Assembly: GCA_963677915.2 (NCBI GenBank) | Contig: CAXXGE010000016.1 | Location: forward strand, 1 to 64,000 | DNA: 64,000 nucleotides | Source: G963677915 sp963677915 | GTDB taxonomy: Bacteria; Bacillota; Clostridia; Lachnospirales; Vallitaleaceae | Direction: 5' to 3' | Part shown: one piece after another, positions 10,677 to 19,170 of the stretch | Numbering within the stretch: position 1 is the stretch's first letter | Layout of the letters: each line of letters opens with the position of its first letter | Made by a program: the position numbers and the translations under genes | The notes under the pieces: model-generated | The model's database searches: none | The model's input: the letters and a program-made list of their open reading frames with translations, nothing else | What the model was told of the DNA's origin: nothing

Positions 10677-11262
10677 ACTGCCCGTCAAGTTCTTAATTGA
10701 TAATCCTTTGAAGGAACTATCTGCGGCAAAACTAACACATTTTCATATGGTTACGATCCTTAACTCTGAATTCAACAAAAAAATCGATAGTCAAGTAATG
10801 CCTCTTTTAGATGCCTCAAGACGAGAGACGTGTGAACAAGAAAGAATGCATATTCTAAAGTGCAATGCAGCCGAGGATTTTGTACAGTTCATGAGAAAAG
10901 TTAAGGAGCCGCAAAATAAAAAACATATTGTGGAAAAAGCTCTTTCCATGCAGGATAGCGTCATGCCTTTGATTTTCAAGCGATTTTTGACTTCAGGGCA
11001 AGATGTGTTTCTTGAAAACGCCGCAATCATTCTGGCAAATGCAGATATGAAATACGTGGAACAAGCATTTGACATTTTCAACTATATCAGAAATCCTTAT
11101 GCGAGGTCTGTAATATGTATAGTATTCGGAGAGAGGAAAAGGGTGGATTATACTTCATTATTATTGGAACAATATGAGAGGATTAAAAAAGAACGCCCTG
11201 ACAAAGACTATGAGCAGGGACCCTTGCTGGCTTTGTATCTCATACATGGGAACAAAGAATAA
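10663..11262 (+). CDS. hypothetical protein, second gene of a coupled pair
   Basis: This 199-residue protein of mostly helical character is not recognised. It starts at ATG 10663 with AGGAGGTTTTC directly before it, inside the upstream gene. The later part (PLIFKRFLTSGQDVFLENAAII and following) looks like short alpha-alpha repeat units, as in HEAT-like proteins; this is inference from pattern only. It is strictly linked to gene 10116. Base composition is more AT-rich than the helicase gene before it. Confidence 0.7.
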   Translation: MNGNKLPVKFLIDNPLKELSAAKLTHFHMVTILNSEFNKKIDSQVMPLLDASRRETCEQERMHILKCNAAEDFVQFMRKVKEPQNKKHIVEKALSMQDSVMPLIFKRFLTSGQDVFLENAAIILANADMKYVEQAFDIFNYIRNPYARSVICIVFGERKRVDYTSLLLEQYERIKKERPDKDYEQGPLLALYLIHGNKE

Positions 11263-11274
11263 TCAGAAAATTCA

Positions 11275-11287
11275 CGTGTCAGGCACC
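11275..11287. repeat. partial copy of the dispersed repeat family
   Basis: GTGTCAGGCACC lies 13 bases after the stop of the coupled hypothetical pair and is similar to the half-repeat at 10077. The two partial copies bracket the gene pair 10116-11262. Confidence 0.35.
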
Positions 11288-11337
11288 AGTCAATTAATCG
11301 ACTGACTGTTGGAGTAATATAGAAGGGGATGTTTCTT

Positions 11338-12438
11338 ATGCAAATTGCATTAACAAAAAAGTTGTCTGAGGCCATAGGAATGAAGCCGCCAGCTGTCAAT
11401 GAAACCATCGATCCGCTTTTTTCATGGACGGCGAACTGGACCAAGGTATGGGATAACCGCAGAGCAGAGGATATGCTTGTCTTGGTAAACAATGCCACAC
11501 GGTTTACTGTCGCGATATACCAGGTAAAACGAAAGGATCTGAAGAGCGTTGCTGAAAAGATGCGGGCGGCTATTCTGAACACGCTGCTTTCCATTAATCT
11601 TAATCCGGAGTTAGTGCTTGAATACATGCGTATGGCGGGTGAAGTAGAATTTGTGAGGAACAGCAGCAGACAGACAGCAGCATGGGTTACAAAGGCGGGA
11701 TTGGAATGCGCTTTTCACGTGGGAAGAGAATATAACGGCGTTGATAAGATGTACTGTGATACTGTGGGGATTCCAGCAAATCACAGGTTCGTCAATTATT
11801 CGGGCAGCAGCGACGAAGGTTACACGCCATATCAAGCGATGATCGATGCACTGACCGAGCTGACGGGTCTGCAGACCTATAAATGCCGCGCTTTCGAATT
11901 GATGGTCACCCTTGATCTGGATGTATACAAAGCCGAGCGGAGGCTCATTGTTCCTGCAGATATGAAACTATCTCAACTACACAGGGTGTTGCAGGAAATT
12001 TTCGACTGGAGAAATTGCCACCTCTACGATTTTGTGGTCTTGGATGATAAAACAAGAAAACCGGTTGTTAGGATTGTGCCGTTTGAAGAGGATCTAGCCT
12101 ACGATGAAGACGCCGTTCTGATGGAAGGGCACACCTTGTCAGAGTTTTTGCCGGAACATAAGCAGATGGTCTATACATATGACATGGGAGACAATTGGAA
12201 GCATGAAATTCAGCTGGTTCGTGTGATTGAAGAATATAAAGAGGAATTGCCATATCTGCTGGAAGCAAGAGGACAAACACCGCCTGAAGATGTCGGTGGC
12301 GTTGGAGGGTTTGTAAGATTTCGTGAAATTATGATGGATCCTGATCATCCGGAATACGAGGGGACGAAAGAGTGGGTAAGGTATTGGACACCAGAGCTCA
12401 CCGAATGGAAAAGCCGTGCTAAGGTCATTCGAATATGA
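11338..12438 (+). CDS. pRiA4b ORF-3-like domain protein with N-terminal extension
   Basis: Residues about 180-366 match the plasmid pRiA4b ORF-3-like domain: FELMVTLDLDVYKAERRL, LHRVLQEIFDWRNCHLYDF, YTYDMGDNWKHEIQL and a C-terminal region with GGVGGFVRFREIMMDPDHP. The first 170 residues form a separate domain that begins MQIALTKKLSEAIG and resembles the DUF6933-type module, in which the protein copes with a short nucleic-acid-like or substrate chain of unknown nature. I choose ATG 11338 because the GAAGGGG box is ten bases before it; ATG 11329 is too close. A deleted remnant copy lies at 52.1 kb. The function of the family is unknown. Confidence 0.8.
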   Translation: MQIALTKKLSEAIGMKPPAVNETIDPLFSWTANWTKVWDNRRAEDMLVLVNNATRFTVAIYQVKRKDLKSVAEKMRAAILNTLLSINLNPELVLEYMRMAGEVEFVRNSSRQTAAWVTKAGLECAFHVGREYNGVDKMYCDTVGIPANHRFVNYSGSSDEGYTPYQAMIDALTELTGLQTYKCRAFELMVTLDLDVYKAERRLIVPADMKLSQLHRVLQEIFDWRNCHLYDFVVLDDKTRKPVVRIVPFEEDLAYDEDAVLMEGHTLSEFLPEHKQMVYTYDMGDNWKHEIQLVRVIEEYKEELPYLLEARGQTPPEDVGGVGGFVRFREIMMDPDHPEYEGTKEWVRYWTPELTEWKSRAKVIRI

Positions 12439-12461
12439 TGTCAGAAATTTACGTACTAGCA

Positions 12462-12492
12462 CAGTGCCAAAAGGTCCGTCCCTCTGGCACTG
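12462..12492. repeat. dispersed palindromic repeat, full copy 1
   Basis: CAGTGCCA at 12462-12469 pairs perfectly with TGGCACTG at 12485-12492; the loop carries AAAGGTCCGTCCCTC. The copy at 24220 has the outer pair swapped (GAGTGCCA/TGGCACTC), so base-pairing is kept while sequence changes. It sits between the pRiA4-like gene and the AlbA_2 gene, just upstream of the promoter of the latter. Confidence 0.85.
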
Positions 12493-12493
12493 T

Positions 12494-12523
12494 TTGACTG
12501 AATTCGACAGAAAATGATAGAAT
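12494..12523 (+). promoter_or_regulatory. sigma-70-type promoter of the AlbA_2/YwbE/HicB operon
   Basis: TTGACT (12494-12499) and TAGAAT (12518-12523) are separated by 18 bases and lie about 22 bases before the ATG at 12546, with CGGAGG between. The -35 box starts two bases after the palindromic repeat. Confidence 0.65.
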
Positions 12524-12545
12524 ACGGTATATCGGAGGTATTTAT

Positions 12546-13739
12546 ATGAGAGAATCCAATACCGTTGAATTCAAACTAGTGGTCAACAAATCCATACTGA
12601 AGGAAATTGTCGCATTCGCAAATACACTTGGCGGGAAACTATATATAGATGTTAATGACGATGGAAAGCCATATTATTTGACAGAAAAAGGGATGAAACC
12701 ATCAGGTGTCTATAAACGACAGGGCAATACGAGTGTGCCTGTGAGCGACAACGATATCAGGGACATGATTATGGAATATCATGGCATGACTTATGAAGGT
12801 ACCAGATCGTTGAATCAGGAGCTGACTTTTCAATATGCTGCTCATCAGTTTAAGCTTAGGGAATTGACGTTTGAGCCACTGCAGATGAAATCATTGGGAC
12901 TGTATGAGGAAGATGGGCTATACAATAATCTTGCCTTATTGCTTTCAGATCAATGTCCCCATATTATCAAAGCGGCGGTATTCAAAGGCGATGACAAAAT
13001 GGATTTCACCCATAGGCAGGAGTTTGCGGGAAGCATTTTGAAGCAATTGGATGACGCCTATCAATTTCTTGAGATGCAGAACCATTTGTTGACGACCTAT
13101 GAAGGACTTAGACGTATTGACGCTTATAACTATAATCCGACTGCGATTAGAGAAGGGCTGCTCAATGCAATCGTTCACAGGGATTATGGCATTAGCGGAA
13201 ATATCTTTATCAATGTGTTTAGAAGCAGTATCGAGTTCATATCATTGGGCAGCTTGCCGAAAGGCATAAGGCTGGAAGACATATACGAAGGTGTTTCCAA
13301 ACCCAGAAACGAGAAGTTGGCAGGCGTATTCTATAGACTTCAGCTGATTGAAGCCTTCGGTACTGGTATTATGAAGATAATGGGAGCCTACAAGGAAAAG
13401 GAAATAAAGCCGGAAATCAAGGTGACGCCAGGTGCTTTCATTCTCAGACTGCCGAATATGGCCTATGACAGTCAAAGTGATAGGATTAAGGAACAGGCAG
13501 CTCCCTACCAGTCGCAGGCAGGTCTTAACCTGAAGGATACAGAAGCAGTATTGATGGACATCCTGGAAACAATCAAAGAGCAGGGGAACATCAGTCGGCT
13601 TGAAGTACAGGAGAAATATGGATTCGGGCAGACAAAAAGCGGAGGATTGCTGCGAGAGCTTGAGAATCGGGATATGATTGTGAAGAAGGGGAAGGGCAAG
13701 AACAGTTATTATGTCATCAGTAGGGGAGGTAAACAATGA
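12546..13739 (+). CDS. AlbA_2-domain / divergent AAA-4 ATP-binding protein with internal deletion
   Basis: The start MRESNTVEFKLVVNKS, followed by EIVAFANTLGGKLYI, is the beginning of an AlbA_2 (Schlafen-like, formerly AAA_4) domain. Residues about 195-300 contain the linked ATP-binding-like region, YNPTAIREGLLNAIVHRDYG and EAFGTGIMKI. The C-terminus has a winged-helix stretch. Normally about 60 residues separate IDVNDDG from the PYYLTEKGMKPSGVYKRQG segment; here they are fused directly, so the AlbA_2 core strands appear lost by an in-frame deletion. Such proteins are described as putative transcriptional regulators. The stop overlaps the YwbE start (ATGA). Confidence 0.8.
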   Translation: MRESNTVEFKLVVNKSILKEIVAFANTLGGKLYIDVNDDGKPYYLTEKGMKPSGVYKRQGNTSVPVSDNDIRDMIMEYHGMTYEGTRSLNQELTFQYAAHQFKLRELTFEPLQMKSLGLYEEDGLYNNLALLLSDQCPHIIKAAVFKGDDKMDFTHRQEFAGSILKQLDDAYQFLEMQNHLLTTYEGLRRIDAYNYNPTAIREGLLNAIVHRDYGISGNIFINVFRSSIEFISLGSLPKGIRLEDIYEGVSKPRNEKLAGVFYRLQLIEAFGTGIMKIMGAYKEKEIKPEIKVTPGAFILRLPNMAYDSQSDRIKEQAAPYQSQAGLNLKDTEAVLMDILETIKEQGNISRLEVQEKYGFGQTKSGGLLRELENRDMIVKKGKGKNSYYVISRGGKQ

Positions 13740-13927
13740 GTGGAAAAACAAGAAATGATATTCAGATCGGGAGCAAAGTAAAAGTGGTTCAGAAACAGGA
13801 CCAAAAATCAGGAAAGCTGACGGAGGGAGTCGTCCAGAAAATCCTGACGAAATCACAATATCATCCCCATGGAATCAAAGTGATGCTCGAAAGCGGCATC
13901 GTGGGGAGAGTAAAGGAAATACTATGA
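13736..13927 (+). CDS. ywbE: YwbE family protein
   Basis: The 63-residue protein matches the small YwbE/DUF2196 family: RNDIQIGSKVKVVQKQDQKS, then LTEGVVQKILTKSQYHPHG and IKVMLESGIVGRVKEIL. The family is a small beta-barrel of unknown role. It is embedded in an overlap operon, since its ATG shares four bases with the preceding stop and its own stop shares four bases with the next start. Confidence 0.85.
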   Translation: MSGKTRNDIQIGSKVKVVQKQDQKSGKLTEGVVQKILTKSQYHPHGIKVMLESGIVGRVKEIL

Positions 13928-14220
13928 ATAATGGGAATAAGGAGCGGTACTCCTATCCGGTGGTCTTTCGCTTTGATGAAGATGGCATATCTATTGAATT
14001 TCCAGATCTGCCAGGATGTTATTCAGCAGCAGATACGGCAAAGGAAGCTTTTATTAACGCGGAAGAAGCGTTAGGACTCCATTTGTGGGGCTTGGAAGAA
14101 GATGGGGATGATATTCCAATGGCAACACGTGTAGAAAAAATTAAAAAAGATGAAGATAGTGATATGATTTCGCTTATAACTGTATACATGCCGCCAATAA
14201 GAGATTCAATTAATCGATAA
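13924..14220 (+). CDS. HicB family antitoxin-like protein
   Basis: The sequence YSYPVVFRFDEDGISIEFPD, followed by LPGCYSAADTAKEAFINAEEALG, is the partly degraded RNase-H-like fold of HicB antitoxins. At 98 residues there is room for only a short C-terminal tail and no obvious HTH or ribbon-helix-helix DNA-binding domain. HicB normally pairs with the mRNA interferase HicA, which is a small basic protein. I find no HicA-like frame on either side, so this is an orphan or has been recruited for another role. Its start overlaps ywbE by ATGA. Confidence 0.82.
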   Translation: MNNGNKERYSYPVVFRFDEDGISIEFPDLPGCYSAADTAKEAFINAEEALGLHLWGLEEDGDDIPMATRVEKIKKDEDSDMISLITVYMPPIRDSINR

Positions 14221-14240
14221 GCTATAGAAAGGAACATATA

Positions 14241-14633
14241 GTGATGTATGAAAAGGACAAACTTATCAGGGCGCAAGAAATCATCGGTGATCTAATCGAA
14301 GGCAAGAATCCATTTACTGGCGAGGAACTTGAAAACGAAAGTATCATGAACGAAGTCAAAATGATTCGGTTTCTGCATTTTCTATCGGGTGTTGTCCAGG
14401 AGAATCTTAACAGAGGAAGTAGCAGTAAGAAAGGCAAGGCACCTTTTGAAATCACGCCAGAACAATTAAAGGAAGTGATATTACCAGAAGGCGAAGTGGG
14501 CATCAATGATTTTTGCAGATGCGTGAACGAGGTTATTGATAAAGAACGCATGAAAAACATCTCAGGGACAGTCGAGAGTATGAGCAGATTGTATACAATG
14601 AGACAGACAAAAGATTTCTCCTGGAAAACCTGA
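14241..14633 (+). CDS. hypothetical protein, possibly frameshifted at the C-terminus
   Basis: This 130-residue protein is not assigned. It contains the segment LIEGKNPFTGEELENESIMN and then EVKMIRFLHFLSGVVQENL, also seen in small proteins next to helicase genes; I cannot name a family. Start may be GTG 14241 or ATG 14244, both with AAGGA just upstream. It ends at FSWKT. In another frame the following bases read RFLLENLNEILSK and stop at 14653, which looks like the more natural end. A one- or two-base change near 14600 would join them. Confidence 0.6.
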   Translation: MMYEKDKLIRAQEIIGDLIEGKNPFTGEELENESIMNEVKMIRFLHFLSGVVQENLNRGSSSKKGKAPFEITPEQLKEVILPEGEVGINDFCRCVNEVIDKERMKNISGTVESMSRLYTMRQTKDFSWKT

Positions 14634-14685
14634 ACGAGATACTGTCGAAATAGGCTGTTGTATCTGAAACTCAAAGGAGGACAAG

Positions 14686-16248
14686 ATGAAAATCATAGAC
14701 TTGACACCTGAGAATATCGCCGACTACGGCGTCTGCGGATACAAAGACGTCAAAAAGCACGTTGAGCTTAGAAGGAAGATTGAGTGGTTCAAGAAATACT
14801 ATCCAAAGGGTTTGAGAATCAAGGCCGTTTTGTCAGATGACGGCAGCTACCAGGGGATGATTGAGTATATCCCGGGGGAGCATGCCCACCGGCCGGTCGA
14901 AGCGGATGGTTACCTATTCATCCACTGTATATTCGTAGGATTTACCAAGGAATACAAAGGCAGAGGCTATGGAGTCGCCCTGGTCGAGTCTTGCCTTAGT
15001 GATGCGTTGGAAGCGAACATGAAGGGTGTAGTTGTGGTCACGAGAAAAGGGTCGTTCATGGCTGGAGACGCCATCTTCAGCAAGTTGGGTTTTGAAGTTG
15101 CTGACAAGGTGGAACCTGATTTCCACCTGATGGTCAAAAAATTCGATTCAGGAGCAGAAAGCCCCAGGTTCAGAACGGATATGAAAGAACATTTGGATTT
15201 GTATTCAGAAGGGCTGACCATCCTAAGATCGCCACAGTGCCCTTATACTGAAAAGAACGTGAATGCCATAGTGGCGTCGGCGCGAGAGCAGTTCGGTATC
15301 GAAGCCAGAATCGTTGACCTGGAGGATGAAGCGTCTGCCAAGCAATCGCCCTGTCCTTTCGGAACCTTCTGCATCATCTATAATGGGGAGATTATCAGCC
15401 ACCATCCTATCAGCAATACCAGGTTTCTCAATATTATGGCGAAAGTTGCTATACCGGTACAAAAATATGCTAAGCTTGACAATGAAATTGTGTCCCCTTA
15501 TCTCGAACAGGGAGATGCCAGCGGAGATGTCCTGATCATGCTGCACGGCATTGCTGATTCCTGCCGGATATTTGAGCCGATGTTGCCCTATATCCCTAAA
15601 TCCATCCACGTCTATGCAGTTACATTGAGGGGACATGGTGATGCAAGCCGACCCGAAACCGGCTATGGCACGGATGATTTTGTAGAAGACCTTCGCCTGT
15701 TCATGGACGGACAGCAAATTGACAAGGCCTTTGTCCTGGGAGCATCAAGCGGTGGATTCCCGGCAAGGCGATTCGCCATAAATTACCCTGACCGAGTCTC
15801 AGGGCTCATTCTGCTGGGATCCCCGTCGTCTCTTCAAGACAATCCCTTTGCCAAGGATCTCTGGGATACTGTCATCTCGAAGCTGACCGACCCGATAGAC
15901 CCCGAATTCATCCGACGTTTCGCTCAGAATCTGACATCGAAGAAGATACCGGAGGGTGTAATGAATACGATGCTGAGAGAAAACCAAAAAGTTCCGGCTC
16001 GAGTATGGATTGGAACAACTGAAGGGATCATGCAGGAAGCATTCCCGGGGGATCTTGGAAAAATCAGCGCAAAGACATTGCTTTTATGGGGAGAAGAGGA
16101 TACGGTTGTCAGCCGCGAGGACAAGGAGAATCTCGCTAAAGCCATCAAACATTCAAGAATAGCCGTACGATCTGGTGTCGGACACCTGCTTTACCTGGAG
16201 GATCCGGATCGTGTCGCATCTGAAATCACTGCCTTCATTCAGGAGTGA
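14686..16248 (+). CDS. GNAT acetyltransferase/YoaP-like protein fused to alpha/beta hydrolase
   Basis: Residues 1-165 are a GNAT acetyltransferase with the acetyl-CoA loop EYKGRGYGVALVESCL. Residues about 180-255 match the YoaP-type C-terminal thioredoxin-like module, LTILRSPQCPYTEKNVNAIV and CPFGTFCIIYNGEIISHHPI. Residues about 262-520 form a complete alpha/beta hydrolase: oxyanion region LIMLHGIAD, nucleophile elbow GASSGG, acid in GEEDTVV, and His in GVGHLLYLEDP. YoaP-like proteins normally end where the hydrolase begins here. SD sequence AAGGAGGACAAG precedes the start. The 3' end overlaps the convergent MFS gene by 14 bases. Confidence 0.85.
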   Translation: MKIIDLTPENIADYGVCGYKDVKKHVELRRKIEWFKKYYPKGLRIKAVLSDDGSYQGMIEYIPGEHAHRPVEADGYLFIHCIFVGFTKEYKGRGYGVALVESCLSDALEANMKGVVVVTRKGSFMAGDAIFSKLGFEVADKVEPDFHLMVKKFDSGAESPRFRTDMKEHLDLYSEGLTILRSPQCPYTEKNVNAIVASAREQFGIEARIVDLEDEASAKQSPCPFGTFCIIYNGEIISHHPISNTRFLNIMAKVAIPVQKYAKLDNEIVSPYLEQGDASGDVLIMLHGIADSCRIFEPMLPYIPKSIHVYAVTLRGHGDASRPETGYGTDDFVEDLRLFMDGQQIDKAFVLGASSGGFPARRFAINYPDRVSGLILLGSPSSLQDNPFAKDLWDTVISKLTDPIDPEFIRRFAQNLTSKKIPEGVMNTMLRENQKVPARVWIGTTEGIMQEAFPGDLGKISAKTLLLWGEEDTVVSREDKENLAKAIKHSRIAVRSGVGHLLYLEDPDRVASEITAFIQE

Positions 16249-17488
16249 CAGCAGATGGTTCATCTATCGGTTCGCCCGCCTCAACGAGAGCCCTGGTTTT
16301 CACAAGCCAGAGGGAGAGGAGGGACAGCAATACACCGGTGGCGATAAGCATCCATTCAATCGGCATGAGGTCTGCCATGGGGCCAAAAATGAGAAGGCCC
16401 AGCGGCATCATCGAGCTCGACAGCATGGTGAAAAGTCCGAACAGCCGACCCAGATAGTTTTCATCCACTTTTTCCTGCAGAATAACCAGGGATGGTGTAT
16501 TGAAGATCGGAATCGCAAAGCCGATCAGCCCCATGATACCCAGATAGATCCAGAAGATGGGGACAAGACCCAGACCGCTCGTGCACAGGCCGAGAATGAA
16601 ACCGGAAAGCGCCATGGTATGGACGCGGTTCCGGAAGCCGCCCCACGAAGCCATTAGGATGCCGCCAAGCGTCATGCCTATAAAGAAGGCCAATTCGATA
16701 GCCGTCAAATGCCAGACGGTACCGCTGAAGCTGCGTGTCACCTGCAGCGGCGACAGAAAGGCGGATGGGGAAATGAGGAAAAAGAGGAACGCATAAAAGA
16801 TAAAGAAATAGACCAGAAAGCGATGGTGCCGGACATAATGCAAGCCGGAGCGCATGTCCTCGAGGTATCCGGATGTCTGCTCGCCGGCTGCTTTTTTGTG
16901 GAGCGGCACGTTCAAAAAGAACTGGAGCAGCAAAATGGCAGGTATCGCCGTGACCACATCAATCAAAAAGATGTTCGATAGGGTAGTGAAGCTCATCAGG
17001 GCTGCGCTTGCAAGAGGTGAAACAATCATGATCACCGACTGGACAGTACCGTTGATGGCATTGACCCGTGTCAGTTTCTCCACCGGTACAATCTGTGGTA
17101 GCAAAGCATTGACGGCCGGCATCTGGATGCCTTGTCCAAAAGAGCGGACAGCAGACAAGACAAAAAGCGGCCACAGCGTCGCCGAAGTCATGCGCATCAG
17201 CAGCGCAAGCACCAGCGTGGAGACCGCAACAAGAAAATCCGAGATGATAATAAGCCTTTTGCGGTTGTACCGGTCGGCCCAGACACCTGCAAACGGCGAT
17301 AGAAGAAATGTCGGCAGGAAGCCACAGATGATGGATAGGGTAATGAGTACGCCGGACTGCGTTTCCAGAGTGATATACCACAAAATGGCGTACTGCACCA
17401 GTGAAGTACCGAAAAGCGAGATGTTCTGGCTGCCAAGAAAAACGGCCACCTGTTCCCGCCAGCCTCTTTGTCTTAGTCCAGTAAGCAT
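16235..17488 (-). CDS. MFS transporter, macrolide/multidrug-efflux type
   Basis: A 417-residue protein with about 12 hydrophobic segments. The sequence SPFAGVWADRYNRKRLIIIS is the conserved loop 2-3 motif of the MefA/EntS-like efflux MFS branch, and the C-half has GFAIPIFNTPSLVILQEKV. It likely exports drugs or other small hydrophobic compounds using the proton gradient. The start ATG 17488 has AAAGGAG nine bases upstream. It is transcribed towards, and overlaps by 14 bases, the fusion hydrolase gene; no terminator separates them. Confidence 0.9.
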   Translation of the reverse strand: MLTGLRQRGWREQVAVFLGSQNISLFGTSLVQYAILWYITLETQSGVLITLSIICGFLPTFLLSPFAGVWADRYNRKRLIIISDFLVAVSTLVLALLMRMTSATLWPLFVLSAVRSFGQGIQMPAVNALLPQIVPVEKLTRVNAINGTVQSVIMIVSPLASAALMSFTTLSNIFLIDVVTAIPAILLLQFFLNVPLHKKAAGEQTSGYLEDMRSGLHYVRHHRFLVYFFIFYAFLFFLISPSAFLSPLQVTRSFSGTVWHLTAIELAFFIGMTLGGILMASWGGFRNRVHTMALSGFILGLCTSGLGLVPIFWIYLGIMGLIGFAIPIFNTPSLVILQEKVDENYLGRLFGLFTMLSSSMMPLGLLIFGPMADLMPIEWMLIATGVLLSLLSLWLVKTRALVEAGEPIDEPSAVTPE

Positions 17489-17697
17489 ACAACAGTCTCC
17501 TTTCAGGGCTGGGAATCTATTTGTATTATACTCCCGCTTTAAGAATGTGTCATCCTATTGACGATCAAGAACAATTGTGATTTGAATCAGATGCAATTAA
17601 TTTAAAACGATTATACGATTCTAAATTAAACGGATTTAATTTAAATTGACGCGTGCTTTATACAGTGATACTATAAAAACAGGAAGGACGTGTTTTT

Positions 17698-18918
17698 ATG
17701 GTTAAGAGAACAATATACTTGCAGCGGATAATGCCGTTTATCGATTCCGAGATGATTAAAGTCCTGACAGGTGTTAGACGTTGTGGAAAATCAACACTTA
17801 TGAAACAGATCATTTGTGAATTGAATGGTCTGAATGTTGAGGATGAGCGAATAATTTATATTAACTTTGAGGAATTCAAGTATAGAAATATTCAAGAGCC
17901 AGAAGCGCTGTATGATTATATTGAACAGAGAATTGCAGGTAATGAAAAATATTACCTGTTCATCGATGAAATTCAAAATGTCAATGGGTTTGAATTAGTT
18001 ATCAATTCATTTCGCTCGACTCATGATATCAGCATTTTTATTACCGGATCAAATTCAAAGTTATTGTCCGGGGAATTAGCTACCCATCTAGCTGGACGAA
18101 CGATTTCATTTCGTATAATGCCGTTTAATTTTTACGAGTTCTGCCAATTCAAGAAAGAAAGTGGAGACGATAGAAGCAATGATGTTCTGTTGACTGAATA
18201 TATGAATTGGGGTGGATTCCCGCTTGTCTGTAAAGAATCGACTGATAGTACGAAAGCAGTTGTACTATCTAATATCTTTGATTCGGTTGTATTGAAAGAT
18301 ATTATTATGCGTAATAAAATTGCCTCGCCCATAGCATTGGAAAGAGTGATTGAGTATATTATTGCCAACACATCATTAACAATTTCCGGAAATAAAATTG
18401 CCGCTGAATTGGAGAAAGGGAAACATGCTGTTTCAGCGCCAACGGTTTATGATTATTTGAGATTGATTACAGAAGCATGTATTTGTGACAAAGTCTCGAG
18501 ATTTGATATTCGAGGGAAAAAAGCATTGTCAAAAGAAGAAAAAATGTATGTCTGTGATCTGGGATTTTTTAGATTAAATATGAATAGGCTTAAAGACGAG
18601 TATAACTATATCATTGAAACGATTTGTTATAATGAATTGATTGCACGAGGTTATCATGTATTTATCGGAAAGACATATTCGGGTGAAGTTGATTTTATCG
18701 CTGAGAAGGACCAAGAACGTTTCTATGTTCAAGCAACCTATATGCTGAGTGATGAAAGTATTGTAGATAGGGAATTTGGAGCATATGCAAATATAAAGGA
18801 TAATTATCCAAAATATGTTATTTCGCTGGATAAGTACACCGTGAATAAAGATGGCATCATTCATATGAACTTAATCGACTGGCTTCTGGACTGGGACGAG
18901 ACTGGCTTGAAGTCATGA
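17698..18918 (+). CDS. AAA ATPase with DUF4143 C-terminal domain
   Basis: Walker A is GVRRCGKSTLM near residue 28, and Walker B is YYLFIDEIQNV. The arginine/sensor area FITGSNSKLLSGELATHLAG is typical of AAA_14. The C-terminal half is the DUF4143 nuclease-like domain, ending with YSGEVDFIAEKDQERFYVQ, which has the spacing of a PD-(D/E)XK core. The intact length of 406 residues is normal. It is monocistronic, AT-rich compared with its neighbours, and sits directly before a TnpB element, consistent with horizontal acquisition. Two broken relatives lie at 53.9 kb and 63.3 kb. The biological role of the family is unsettled. Confidence 0.9.
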   Translation: MVKRTIYLQRIMPFIDSEMIKVLTGVRRCGKSTLMKQIICELNGLNVEDERIIYINFEEFKYRNIQEPEALYDYIEQRIAGNEKYYLFIDEIQNVNGFELVINSFRSTHDISIFITGSNSKLLSGELATHLAGRTISFRIMPFNFYEFCQFKKESGDDRSNDVLLTEYMNWGGFPLVCKESTDSTKAVVLSNIFDSVVLKDIIMRNKIASPIALERVIEYIIANTSLTISGNKIAAELEKGKHAVSAPTVYDYLRLITEACICDKVSRFDIRGKKALSKEEKMYVCDLGFFRLNMNRLKDEYNYIIETICYNELIARGYHVFIGKTYSGEVDFIAEKDQERFYVQATYMLSDESIVDREFGAYANIKDNYPKYVISLDKYTVNKDGIIHMNLIDWLLDWDETGLKS

Positions 18919-19170
18919 GTAGAAAGGAATCCATAAAATGAAAAAACAAACACAGCGCCCTGTTTCATCTTGGTTTCAAAAGCAAGGAGCCCTGGTTTTC
19001 TCCTTCGCTTGAACCAAATAAAAACGCATTCCCCCTCCTCTAATCAAAGAGAAGGTGGGGGTCAAGTTTTTCAGCGCATAGCCATAGCCAACAGCCCAAT
19101 ACCTGTGCAATAATAAGAGAAGAACATATGTTCTGGTGTGGTGCAATAACACTAGAGAGGAAGGGCTGCC

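Noticed and set aside
12462..12492. Palindromic repeat as an intrinsic terminator
   Set aside because: No T-run follows, and the same unit occurs upstream as well as downstream of genes.
16854..17561. Plus-strand open frame (235 codons) across the MFS gene start
   Set aside because: It is antisense to a clear 12-helix transporter and has no family features.
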